A stretch of 21,238 bases of DNA from SZAS-79 sp038319115 (GTDB lineage Bacteria > Pseudomonadota > Gammaproteobacteria > Burkholderiales > SG8-39), in contig JBBQCV010000046.1 of the NCBI GenBank assembly GCA_038319115.1, forward strand, positions 1 through 21,238, given 5' to 3'. Position 1 is the first letter of the stretch. Each line of letters opens with the position of its first letter. A program made the position numbers and the translations under genes. The notes below the pieces were generated by a model. It did not search any database. It was not told the origin of the DNA and saw only the letters and a list, made by a program, of their open reading frames with translations. This document shows positions 1 to 7,305 of the stretch, piece by piece.

Positions 1-27
1 ACGGTGAAAGTCATGAAATGGGTTCCG

Positions 28-729
28 TTAGCGGTAGGGGTTGGCTTTGAGGCCGAGCTTTTCGAGGTACTGCTTCTTCGGCTCGACCGAGCCGGGATCG
101 AGGGTGCGCTTTTCGTAATAGCCGATGAGCGGCTTGAACCAGTCGAGGTTGCGGCGCAGTTCGCCCACCGGCTCGGCACTCACGTCCACGCGCAGGTTCA
201 CCAGCGGAAACTCGTGCCGGCCGAACACCACGATCGCGGCGGAGGTCTGGCCTTCCTCCTGGCCGCCGGCGTCGCGCCCGGCTTCGAGGGCGCGCATGAA
301 GCGCTCCTCGAGCTCCTCGCCCTCGGACTTTACGAACGCCTCCGACATTGAGCGCACCACCTGCTCGCCGACCAGCACGTTGCCGGTGGCGATATGGTCA
401 TGGGCGGCGATCTCGCCCGCCCATGAACGCGTGCGGTTGCCGGTGCGCACGGCGAAATTGCCGTAGTAGTCGAGGATCGCGAATTGGCGGAATTCAAAGT
501 AGTTGTCGCCCTCGCACAAGTCCTTGAGGACCTTTTCGGGGGTGTGCCCGAACTCGATCAGCTTTTTGGCCACCTGCAGGCGGCGGTAGTCGCCGTGCGC
601 CTGGATGGTGACCACAGCCTTGCCGGGGACGACGTCGGTGATGCGCCAGCCGACGGCGGGGGTGCTGGTGGCCTGGCAGAAGCCGGCCTTGCCGGTGCGC
701 GCGCAGCGCCCGAGGATGGAGAAGGTCAT
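28..729 (-). CDS. DUF1028 family protein (Ntn-hydrolase-like fold)
   Basis: A 234-aa protein beginning MTFSILGRCARTG, the characteristic DUF1028 N-terminus. Later parts also fit the family: the D-Y-Y-G-N-F/TG block, GNVLVGEQVV in the middle, LEAGRDAGGQEEGQTSAA, and VNLRVD...PVGELRRN near the C-terminus. The first residues of this family resemble the exposed nucleophile region of Ntn hydrolases, but no reaction is firmly established. The ATG at 729 was preferred to a longer open frame to 774 because the family begins at MTFSI. The gene starts 10 bp after the stop of the Bug receptor gene, so the two are probably cotranscribed. Product family is secure; function is unknown. A role in handling the organic acid bound by the receptor is only a guess from context. 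Confidence 0.88.
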   Translation of the reverse strand: MTFSILGRCARTGKAGFCQATSTPAVGWRITDVVPGKAVVTIQAHGDYRRLQVAKKLIEFGHTPEKVLKDLCEGDNYFEFRQFAILDYYGNFAVRTGNRTRSWAGEIAAHDHIATGNVLVGEQVVRSMSEAFVKSEGEELEERFMRALEAGRDAGGQEEGQTSAAIVVFGRHEFPLVNLRVDVSAEPVGELRRNLDWFKPLIGYYEKRTLDPGSVEPKKQYLEKLGLKANPYR

Positions 730-739
730 GGCTGCGCGC

Positions 740-1717
740 TCAGTCGAACTTGATGCCGGAGGCCTTGACCACACGCGCCCACTTGTCCTGGTCCTTGGCG
801 AGGAACCCGTCCATCTCTTCAGGCGAAGCCGAGGGCGCGGGGTCCATGCCCGCAGCGACGAGGCGCTCGCGCACGTCGGGCGAATGCAGCACGGCGGTGA
901 TCTCCTTGAACAGGCGCTGGACCACCGGCTTGGGGGTCTTGGCCGGCACGAGGAAGCCGTACCAGTTCGAGTACTCGTAGCCGGGCAGCCCCGACTCTGC
1001 GACGGTCGGCGTGTCGGGCAACTGCGCCGAGCGCTTGAGCGTGGATACGGCCAGCGCCCGCAGCTTGCCCGAGCGCACCTGCGGCAGGGCCGAGGGATCG
1101 GAGAAGAAGTAATTGGTCTGGCCGCTGACGATCGCTGCCATGCCCATCACGCCGCTTTGGTAAGGCACGTGCAGCGTGTCGATGCCGGCCATCTGCTTGA
1201 ACAGCTCGCCGGCGAGGTGCTGCGAGTTGCCGATGCCGGCGGAGGCATAGGTCAGGGCGCCCGGCTTGGCCTTGGCGGCGGCAATCAGGTCGGCGACGGT
1301 TTTGTAGGGCGCGTTGGGGGCCACCACCATGATCGGCGTGAGATTCACGCCCTGCGTGACCCAAATGAAATCCTTGAGCGGATCGTAGTTGAGCTTGCGG
1401 CCCGTTCCACCGGCAATCGACAGCGGCGCCGGGGTGCCGAGCAGGATGGTGTAGCCGTCCGCCGGGGCATGCGCCACGAGGTCGGCGCCAATGATGCCGG
1501 TCGCGCCGATGCGGTTGTCGATGACCACGGCCTGGCCGATATTGCCGGTCATCTTCTGCGCCACGATGCGCGCCATGATGTCCGGCCCGCCGCCTGCGCC
1601 GAAGGTGACTACGATGCGCAATGGGCGCGAGGGGAAAGTGTCCTGCGCGATTGATGGGGTCGCGGCGAGCGCGGCCAGGGCCAGGATGGTGGCCGAGATC
1701 ATTTTAGGGGTACGCAT
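740..1717 (-). CDS. Bug/TctC-family tripartite tricarboxylate transporter substrate-binding protein
   Basis: A 325-aa periplasmic solute receptor. The start at 1717 gives a clean signal peptide: Lys near the N-terminus, a hydrophobic core ISATILALAALAA, and a likely cut after PSIAQ. A GGAG Shine-Dalgarno sequence lies about 8 bases upstream. The mature part begins DTFPSRPLRIVVTFGAGGGP, the family hallmark, and continues with NRIGATGIIGADLVA and DGYTILLG. Family members bind carboxylates such as tricarboxylates, benzoates or amino acids and usually feed TctA/TctB permeases. No permease genes are nearby, which is common for the expanded Bug families of Burkholderiales. The ligand cannot be read from sequence. 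It is followed closely by the DUF1028 gene. The 187-bp AT-richer gap upstream should hold its promoter, but I could not settle on one. Confidence 0.92.
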   Translation of the reverse strand: MRTPKMISATILALAALAATPSIAQDTFPSRPLRIVVTFGAGGGPDIMARIVAQKMTGNIGQAVVIDNRIGATGIIGADLVAHAPADGYTILLGTPAPLSIAGGTGRKLNYDPLKDFIWVTQGVNLTPIMVVAPNAPYKTVADLIAAAKAKPGALTYASAGIGNSQHLAGELFKQMAGIDTLHVPYQSGVMGMAAIVSGQTNYFFSDPSALPQVRSGKLRALAVSTLKRSAQLPDTPTVAESGLPGYEYSNWYGFLVPAKTPKPVVQRLFKEITAVLHSPDVRERLVAAGMDPAPSASPEEMDGFLAKDQDKWARVVKASGIKFD

Positions 1718-1904
1718 TGCGGGGCTCCGGGGGCAGGGGTGGGGGGAAAGATTCCTCCGGGCCGCAGGGTGCCTTTTTTGGCGCGCGCTTGACAAGCGTT
1801 GTTTCACTGGCCCTCACTTTTCGGCCGGGAAAGTATGACAATAAATTACGTAGAACTAATGGATATGCGGGTCTTGCGTAAGTTGTCTTTCCGGTTATGA
1901 AAAA

Positions 1905-2003
1905 TTACCCGGCGCGTCTGGGGCGTTTCCTCGGGCGCTTCTCCGCGCGGCCTTCGAGCACCTCGCACACCGCGGCGGTGTCGGATTTGGCCAGTCCGCG
2001 CTT
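1905..2003 (-). pseudogene. 3' remnant of a 3-hydroxyisobutyrate dehydrogenase-like gene
   Basis: Thirty-two codons and a TAA stop. They encode KRGLAKSDTAAVCEVLEGRA followed by a Lys/Arg-rich tail. This closely matches the end of the intact dehydrogenase at 3959-4873 (KGGLAKADTAAVCAVLEANA followed by its own Lys/Arg-rich tail). The remaining roughly 270 codons are absent. The homology begins at the stop codon of the YoeB-like toxin, so the toxin-antitoxin module sits where the rest of the gene should be. The frame is still open upstream, but only as a shadow of the toxin gene. I infer that a second dehydrogenase once lay in front of the Bug/DUF1028 genes and was truncated by insertion or deletion. 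Confidence 0.75.
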
Positions 2004-2257
2004 TATTTCCGGCTGTAGTGATAGCGGCATTGGGCGATGAATATCCCGCCCTTTACCACCTTGTAGATCAGTCGATGATCCGAGGTGATACGGCGCGACC
2101 AGTATCCCCGCCAGCCATGTTTTAGCGGTTCCGGTTTGCCGATGCCCGAAAACGGCGAGCGCCGGATGTCCCCGATCAGCGCATTGATTCGCGTCAGGAC
2201 AGACGGGTTTTTCTCGCGCCACCAGAGATAGTCTTGCCTCGCTTGGTCCGACCAGAC
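2003..2257 (-). CDS. yoeB: YoeB-like mRNA interferase toxin, start codon missing or displaced
   Basis: The 84 codons from 2257 match YoeB end to end: WSDQARQDYLWW at the N-terminus, then GIGKPEPLKH, YWSRRITSDHRLIY and CRYHY. The family's catalytic Glu (KPEP), Arg (DHR) and C-terminal His-Tyr are all present. Three extra residues (SRK) follow the normally terminal Tyr. YoeB cuts mRNA in the ribosomal A site and is held inactive by YefM. The oddity is the start. No ATG, GTG or TTG lies in frame where the family starts, about four residues before the Trp. The only upstream in-frame candidate is a GTG at 2374, which would add a 39-residue extension unlike the family. Either the start was lost and the toxin is silent, or it uses that GTG or a non-standard start. 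Confidence 0.6.
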   Translation of the reverse strand, partial: VWSDQARQDYLWWREKNPSVLTRINALIGDIRRSPFSGIGKPEPLKHGWRGYWSRRITSDHRLIYKVVKGGIFIAQCRYHYSRK

Positions 2258-2514
2258 GGGAGCGGTTGCAACAGCGGCAGTCGTTTGCCCTTGCCGGCCT
2301 CGATCTGGACGATCGCGCGATTGAGCCGGCTTGCGTTGACGGGGCTTCGCATCAGGTGAAGGGTTTCTTCCCACGAGCGATACTCCTCCAGAGACATCAA
2401 TACCGCGGGCCGGCCGTTTTGACGGGTGATGAGAATCGGAACGCGATCGTCGTTGACCTCATCAAGTGCTTCGGCGAGGTGGTTGCGGATCGCCGTATAG
2501 CTGCGCGGCTCCAT
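2194..2514 (-). CDS. yefM: YefM/Phd-type antitoxin, reading through into the toxin region
   Basis: A 106-aa protein starting MEPRSYTAIRNHLAEALDEV and continuing RVPILITRQNGRPAVLMSL, EEYRSWEETLHLMRSP and NASRLNRAI. This is the YefM pattern: an N-terminal DNA-binding Phd fold followed by a toxin-neutralising tail. A strong AGGAG lies 6 bases before the ATG. Family members usually end soon after the E-A-G-K-G motif. Here the frame runs on for about 30 codons (KRLPLLQPLPSG...) through the start of the toxin in another frame. So both the antitoxin stop and the toxin start are missing at the usual junction. YefM normally represses its own promoter, which would lie above 2514. The core assignment is firm; the C-terminus as annotated is probably not ancestral. 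Confidence 0.82.
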   Translation of the reverse strand: MEPRSYTAIRNHLAEALDEVNDDRVPILITRQNGRPAVLMSLEEYRSWEETLHLMRSPVNASRLNRAIVQIEAGKGKRLPLLQPLPSGRTKRGKTISGGARKTRLS

Positions 2515-2821
2515 GAAATGCTCCTGTACGTATTTCTGTCCGGAGATTGTAGCAGGCGGATTCATAACCACGTTCTGCGGCCTCGCGTGCGACCTGCGCG
2601 GGATGCGGACGCAGCTCGTCGACGGCTTCGAGGGCATCCATGCTATGGTGGCTAATCACTTTCTGGACTGAGCCGGAGCGGTAAATCGAATGTTGATGTT
2701 TGCCCCCCCCGCGGGCAAAGCGCAACTGGCCTGAGCGCGCCGTGCCGTATCGCGAGGCGGCAAAGGAATCGGCGCGCGCGCCGGGCAGGAGCCGGGACTG
2801 AAGGCTCCGCCGGAGGAATCG
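2515..2821. other. 307-bp intergenic stretch between antitoxin and broken kinase
   Basis: No convincing gene. It contains the presumed antitoxin promoter region. A perfect 7-bp inverted repeat (TTTGCCC at 2699-2705, GGGCAAA at 2713-2719) has a C-rich loop including a run of eight C. A second short hairpin (GGAGCC 2788-2793 / GGCTCC 2803-2808) sits just before the kinase ribosome binding site. A minus-strand open stretch from 2641 (MDALEAVDELRPHPAQVARE) looks protein-like but has no ribosome site, runs into the antitoxin in another frame and matches nothing I recognise. It may be a gene remnant. Confidence 0.5.
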
Positions 2822-3804
2822 ATGGCCTCCATCGTTGTTTCTGACACCGTCGCCGGCAAACGGGCGATGACTATACGGTTCCACCTGTTTTTGCTGGCAC
2901 TGTGCGCGCTGCTCCCGCTGCTGGGGTTTGCTGTTTACGTTTCGGTCAACCTCATTGAGCACGATCGGGACTCCATCCGCGGCGGCGCCGCTGGTCGCGC
3001 CCGGGCGATGATGACGGCGGCAGATGCGGAGTTGCGCGGCTCGATCAAGACACTCCAGGCGCTCGCCGCCTCCCGTGCGCTCGATACGGGCGATCTGCCG
3101 GCATTTCATGCCGACGCGGTGCGCATTCTCGCCTCGCAACCCGACTGGAGCAACATTACGCTCGCGTTGCCTTCGGGCACGCAAGTGGTCAATTTGGCGA
3201 TCGCATTTGGCGAACCGCTGCATGCACTTCTCATCGATTCGCCGAGCGCCGCGCAGGTGGTGAAAACACTGCGGCCCGCCGTTGGCAGCGTCACCACTGC
3301 GGGACCGCTGCCCGGGCCCCGGGTGCCGCTGCGGGTGCCGGTGATCCGCGACGGCGCCGTTGCCTACATCCTTACCGCGGCGATAAGACCCGAATCGTTC
3401 GAGAGGCTGATTCGTGCGCAAAATCTTCCCAAAAACTGGATCGCCGCGCTTATCGACGGCAATGGCCGATTCGTTGCTCGCGTCCCGGCACGTCTTGTCG
3501 GCGCGCTGGCATCGGAATCGCTTCGCGCAGCGCTACGGAACGCGCCGCAGGGTTGGTTTCGGGGAATAACCTCCGATGGAAACGATGTCTTCACCGCCTA
3601 CTTGCAAATGGTTTCGAGGTGGCGCGCAGGATTCGGGAACAGCAATGGGGCAAGGGTATCGTGCTGGTGGCCTTGACCGGATGGGGTCAGGAGGAGGACC
3701 GGCAACGCTCGAGCGACGCGGGCTTCGACGCCCACCTGGTCAAACCCGTGGACTATCCCGCGCTCGAAAAGCTGCTGGCCGGTTTGAAGAGCGGGAGGGC
3801 CTGA
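2822..3804 (+). pseudogene. Hybrid sensor histidine kinase, internal deletion joining sensor to receiver tail
   Basis: The ATG at 2822 has a GGAGGA ribosome site 4 bases upstream. The first part is intact: a signal-anchor helix (FHLFLLALCALLPLLGFAVY), then a dCache/PDC-like extracytoplasmic sensor (about residues 40-250, including WIAALIDGNGRFVARVPA and GWFRGITSDGNDVFTAY). At about 3604 this frame stops making sense. The family-like sequence resumes in another frame as ANGFEVARRIREQQ, then IVLVALTGWGQ and AHLVKPVDYPALEKLL, ending at 3804. That is the second half of a response-regulator receiver domain, with its conserved Thr and Lys. The second membrane helix, the HisKA and HATPase domains, and the receiver half carrying the phospho-acceptor Asp are gone. 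The first frame stops at 3676, so the product would be a 284-aa orphan sensor. Confidence 0.85.
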
Positions 3805-3958
3805 GAGGCGTGTCCATGCACTTGCTTGAAAAACCCGCATGCGCCCAAAAATCCCGCCGTTTTATTCAGAGAGCAGCCTTTTCCCCGACGCCAGGTTACC
3901 TGTAAAAGTTAAACTTTAATTTATGAAGAACTAAGCGCTGCGCGGCTTCTGTGTCAAT

Positions 3959-4873
3959 TTACTTTCCAGTTTTTGAAACTAACCTCCGCTTCTTCGCGCG
4001 CTTCTGCGCGTTGGCTTCAAGCACCGCGCACACCGCGGCCGTATCCGCCTTCGCCAACCCGCCCTTCATTGCCGCGTCATAGATCGCCCTCGTCGCGGAG
4101 AACAGCGGGGCAGGGCTGCCCAGGCCGCGCACGAAGTCGCCGATGATCTTCATGTCCTTCTGCCAGACCTCGACCTTCATCGTCGCGTCCCCGTAGCGGC
4201 GCCGGGCCATCATCGGCCCGCGCACTTCGAGCATGCGCGACGAGCCGGCGCCGTCGCCAAGGACCTTCACCGCAAGCGCCGCATTGAGTCCCGACTTTCT
4301 GGCGAGGATGACGGCTTCGGCTGCGGATACGTTGTGGATCGCGACCAGCAGGTTGGCCGCGAACTTCATCTTGGAGCCGTTGCCGAACCGGCCGAGGTCG
4401 TAGTGGCCGCGCGCGAAACCTTCGAAGACGGGAATGCACTTGCGGATCGCGGCCCGCGAGCCGCTTGCATAGACGACGAGATCTTTTGTCCGTGCCTGGG
4501 CGCCGGTGCCGCTCAGCGGGCAGTCGAGCAGGATTGCGTTGGCTTTCGCCAGGCGATCGCGCGCGGCTTCCTTGTCGGGGACCGGCAGCGTGCTGGTTTC
4601 GACGACGATGTGTTTCGGATTCCCGGCCGCGGCAATTTCCGCTGCGGCAATCGCCAGGACTTTCGCCGACGGCAGCGAAGTGATCAGGATCCCGGCCGAG
4701 CGTGCGACTTCATCGACGCTCTTCGCAACCACGCCGCCGTTTTTCCGGTGACGCGCCCGGCAGGAAGGAACGGGGTCGTAGCCGATGACCACGAACCCGC
4801 CCCGCACGAGGTTGGCGGCCATGGCCGAGCCCATGATTCCGAGCCCGATCATGCCCACGCGTGGCTGTGCCAC
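3959..4873 (-). CDS. NAD(P)-dependent beta-hydroxyacid dehydrogenase (3-hydroxyisobutyrate dehydrogenase family)
   Basis: A 304-aa protein from a GTG start at 4873, chosen because GAGGA lies about 6 bases upstream and the Rossmann strand begins just after (VGMIGLGIMGSAMAANLVRG, nucleotide-binding Gly at 10/12/15). The substrate-binding motif appears as DCPLSGTGAQA (about 117-127) where the family usually has D-x-P-V-S-G-G. The catalytic Lys is in GNGSKMKFAANL (about residue 170, Asn 174). The length is normal. Family members oxidise hydroxyacids such as 3-hydroxyisobutyrate, tartronate semialdehyde or gamma-hydroxybutyrate; the substrate is not readable here. It lies 23 bp behind the aldehyde dehydrogenase gene, so the two probably act in sequence, alcohol to semialdehyde to acid. 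Its last 33 residues resemble the remnant at 1905-2003. Confidence 0.9.
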   Translation of the reverse strand: MAQPRVGMIGLGIMGSAMAANLVRGGFVVIGYDPVPSCRARHRKNGGVVAKSVDEVARSAGILITSLPSAKVLAIAAAEIAAAGNPKHIVVETSTLPVPDKEAARDRLAKANAILLDCPLSGTGAQARTKDLVVYASGSRAAIRKCIPVFEGFARGHYDLGRFGNGSKMKFAANLLVAIHNVSAAEAVILARKSGLNAALAVKVLGDGAGSSRMLEVRGPMMARRRYGDATMKVEVWQKDMKIIGDFVRGLGSPAPLFSATRAIYDAAMKGGLAKADTAAVCAVLEANAQKRAKKRRLVSKTGK

Positions 4874-4896
4874 GCTCTTTCCTCGCTGTTTGATTC

Positions 4897-6330
4897 TTAC
4901 AGCCCCGCCTGCGACACGAACTTCGGGTTGAGGTACGACTCGATCGCCTCGGTGCCGCCTTCGGAGCCGTAACCCGAATCCTTCACCCCGCCGAACGGTA
5001 CCTCGGGGATCGCGAGGCCGAGGTGGTTGATGGAGATCATGCCGGTTTCGACCGAGGAGGCGATCGCGTTGGCGGTCTTGGCCGACTTGGTCCACGCATA
5101 GGCCGCGAGGCCGAAGGGGAGCCGGTTGGCTTCCTTGACCGCATCGTCGAAGGACTTGAACGGGTTCATGATGGCCACGGGGCCGAACGGCTCGTCGTTC
5201 ATGGCCTTGGCATCGTTGCCGAGTTCCGTAATGACGGTCGGCTCGAAGAAATTGCCCTCCTTGCCGATGCGGTGGCCGCCGGTGCGCACTTTGCCGCCGT
5301 GCTTCTGCGCGTCTTCCATGGTCACTTCCATGGCCGCCGAGCGGCGCGGGTTGGCGAGCGACCCCATCGTCACGTCCGCGTCCATGCCGTTGCCGACCTT
5401 GAGCGCCTTGGTGGCCTCGACGAACTTGTCCACGAACTTGTTGTACACGCCTTCCTGCACCAAAAAGCGCGTGGGTGACACGCACACCTGCCCTGCGTTG
5501 CGGTACTTGCTGCCGGCCATGGTCTTGGCCGCGAGGTCGATATCGGCGTCGTCGAACACGATCACCGGCGCGTGCCCGCCCAGCTCCATGGTGACGCGCT
5601 TCATGTGCTGGCCGGCCATCGCGGCGAGCTGCTTGCCCACCACTGTCGAACCTGTAAACGAGATTTTCCGGATCACCGGGTGGGGGATCAAGTAGCTCGA
5701 GATATCAGCCGGCACGCCGTACACGAGGTTGACCACCCCGGCAGGAACGCCTGCATCGGCGAAAGCGCGGATCAGCTCGGCCGGTGAGGCCGGCGTTTCC
5801 TCGGGCGCCTTGACGATGATCGAGCAGCCGGCGGCGAGTGCTGCCGACAGCTTGCGCACGATCTGGTTGACCGGGAAATTCCACGGCGTGAACGCGGCGA
5901 CCGGACCCACCGGCTCCTTGATCACGAGCTGGTACACGCCCTCGGCACGGGCCGGGATGACGCGGCCGTAGGTGCGCCGCGCCTCTTCGGCGAACCAGTC
6001 GATGGTGTCGGCGCCGGCGAGGATTTCCATCTTCGCCTCGGCCACCGTCTTGCCCTGCTCCTGGGTCATGAGCGGGGCGATCTTGTCGGCGCGGTCGCGC
6101 AAGAGGCTGGCGGCCTTGCGCATGAGCTTGGAGCGCTCGTATGCGGAGATCTTGCGCCACACGGCGAAACCTTTCTCTGCGGCTTCGAGGGCGCGGTCGA
6201 GGTCCGCCTTCTCGGCGTGCGCGAGCGTGCCGATCTGCTTGCCGGTGGCCGGGTTCATGACCGGCAGGGTGCGTCCGGACGCGGCGGCGCACCAGGCGCC
6301 GTCGATGTAGAGCTGGGTATTTGGGTACAT
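4897..6330 (-). CDS. Aldehyde dehydrogenase, succinate-semialdehyde dehydrogenase type
   Basis: A 477-aa protein of normal family length, beginning MYPNTQLYIDGAW. It oxidises an aldehyde to an acid using NAD(P)+. Visible catalytic parts: Asn151 in TPWNFPVNQ, Lys174 in IIVKAPEETP, the nucleotide-loop FTGSTVVGK (225-233), general base Glu249 in MELGGHAP, and nucleophile Cys283 in GQVCVSPTRF. The C-terminal block PFGGVKDSGYGSEGG is typical of the GabD-like branch, so succinate semialdehyde or a similar semialdehyde is the likeliest substrate. The start at 6330 is preferred over longer open frame to 6498 because family homology begins there, though the ribosome site is weak. It leads the dehydrogenase gene at 3959-4873 in a probable two-gene operon. 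Confidence 0.93.
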   Translation of the reverse strand: MYPNTQLYIDGAWCAAASGRTLPVMNPATGKQIGTLAHAEKADLDRALEAAEKGFAVWRKISAYERSKLMRKAASLLRDRADKIAPLMTQEQGKTVAEAKMEILAGADTIDWFAEEARRTYGRVIPARAEGVYQLVIKEPVGPVAAFTPWNFPVNQIVRKLSAALAAGCSIIVKAPEETPASPAELIRAFADAGVPAGVVNLVYGVPADISSYLIPHPVIRKISFTGSTVVGKQLAAMAGQHMKRVTMELGGHAPVIVFDDADIDLAAKTMAGSKYRNAGQVCVSPTRFLVQEGVYNKFVDKFVEATKALKVGNGMDADVTMGSLANPRRSAAMEVTMEDAQKHGGKVRTGGHRIGKEGNFFEPTVITELGNDAKAMNDEPFGPVAIMNPFKSFDDAVKEANRLPFGLAAYAWTKSAKTANAIASSVETGMISINHLGLAIPEVPFGGVKDSGYGSEGGTEAIESYLNPKFVSQAGL

Positions 6331-6383
6331 GGCGATGGGGGTCGTTTGACGGTGGGGGGAACCATCAAGCGTACCGCGAAAAT

Positions 6384-7211
6384 TCATTCGACGGGCGATT
6401 CCTCGGCGAAGGGCGAGTCGCTCAGCCGCTCGCGTTGCAGCCACAGCACCCAGCCGGCCCAAACCAGCCCCGCGAGCATCAGGGCGCGCCCCACCCATCC
6501 GGAAAATATGCCGATCCCCCGTGCATGGCGCAGGAGGTTGAGGTCACCGAAGATGTTCTGCCAGTCGTGACCGTCGCTCTCGGCGCCGGTCTTGCCGTCG
6601 AGCAGCATCATCACCGGGTCGAATGCGTCGTACATGTACACGCCCATATCCACCACCGAATAGCCAAGCAGCCAGAAAAACAGCGCCGCCCCGAACGGGT
6701 CGTGGCGCCTCACCAGCAGCGCCACGCACAACACCACGGGCATCAGGTGCTGGCCCAGGGTCCCGCCCAAAATCATGATGAAGGGGCCGAACCAGCGAAA
6801 GAGGGCGTAGTGGCCGGCTTCGTGGAAGGGCGTGAGCACAAGGTGCAGGAACGGGCTGCCCGATTCGGCCGCCGCGATGTTCAGGTCGCGCCAGATCCAC
6901 AGGGACCATGCGCAGAACACCGCCAGCGTGGCGAGCCGCGCCCACCAGTTCAGCCGCGAGACTTCGGCGGGGATGTGCAGCAGCCACTTATCGATGAAGC
7001 CGCGCAGCGACCGAGCCTCGCCGCGCAGCGACCGAGCCTCGCCGCGCAGCGCAAATTCGTCCGGCTCAGGCTTTGCGCGAAGCGGCGCTGTGCCAGCGCC
7101 CGGCGCGCGGAATTTAGCCAGCACAAGGCCGCAGGCAGGGCAGGTTGCGGGCAGCGCCTGGTCGAGCGGAAGCGGGCGGTGCGCACACTTCGGACAGGCG
7201 ACGTAGTTCAT
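6384..7211 (-). CDS. Membrane metallopeptidase-like protein with N-terminal zinc ribbon (HExxH, M50-like)
   Basis: A 275-aa protein. Residues 1-30 form a zinc ribbon (ACPKCAHRP, then TCPACGLVLA: two Cys pairs). A low-complexity segment follows, with a 7-residue repeat (GEARSLR twice, about 57-70). Then come membrane helices around 92-108, 142-166, 174-196 and 238-257. The metalloprotease motif HEAGH is at 130-134 (LTPFHEAGHYALFRWFG), as in site-2-protease-like enzymes. A canonical NPDG motif is absent; a candidate extra ligand site is DGHDW near 213-217. It likely acts within the inner membrane, but substrate and activity are unknown. It is divergent from the OmpA-domain gene at 7306 across a 94-bp gap and lies 53 bp upstream of the aldehyde dehydrogenase on the same strand. 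Confidence 0.75.
   Translation of the reverse strand: MNYVACPKCAHRPLPLDQALPATCPACGLVLAKFRAPGAGTAPLRAKPEPDEFALRGEARSLRGEARSLRGFIDKWLLHIPAEVSRLNWWARLATLAVFCAWSLWIWRDLNIAAAESGSPFLHLVLTPFHEAGHYALFRWFGPFIMILGGTLGQHLMPVVLCVALLVRRHDPFGAALFFWLLGYSVVDMGVYMYDAFDPVMMLLDGKTGAESDGHDWQNIFGDLNLLRHARGIGIFSGWVGRALMLAGLVWAGWVLWLQRERLSDSPFAEESPVE
7000..7051. repeat. 21-bp in-frame tandem repeat inside the metallopeptidase gene
   Basis: Two perfect 21-bp units (7000-7020 and 7021-7041) and the first 10 bases of a third. Each unit encodes seven residues, so unit gain or loss keeps the frame. It lies in the linker between the zinc ribbon and the first membrane helix, where length variation should be tolerated. 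Likely a slippage-generated minisatellite. Confidence 0.9.
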
Positions 7212-7235
7212 CGCGCAGGGCGTTCGCGGGACGGG

Positions 7236-7264
7236 TGGCAGCGGCGTGATTCGGTGGTATAAAT
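7236..7264 (+). promoter_or_regulatory. Candidate extended -10 promoter for the OmpA-domain gene
   Basis: TGGTATAAAT at 7255-7264 contains a TATAAA -10 element preceded by a TGn extension. The element at the -35 distance (TGGCAG, 7236-7241, 16-bp spacer) is weak. Transcription would start near 7270, giving a leader of about 35 bases. It is the most AT-rich spot in the gap between the divergent genes. Prediction only. Confidence 0.35.
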
Positions 7265-7305
7265 GTTTGCGTACCTCCCGCGAACACTCTAGTGGAAGTG
7301 AAGAT

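Noticed and set aside
605..1654. Plus-strand 349-codon open frame
   Set aside because: Antisense to the Bug receptor and DUF1028 genes, which have clear family motifs; His/Arg-rich shadow sequence.
1808..1904. AT-richer segment as a promoter for the Bug receptor gene
   Set aside because: A promoter is expected here, but no -10/-35 pair with sensible spacing stood out.
3905..3917. AT-rich inverted repeat AAAGTT-A-AACTTT between the broken kinase and the dehydrogenase
   Set aside because: A 1-base centre cannot form an RNA hairpin, and it lies downstream of both convergent genes. No role can be supported.
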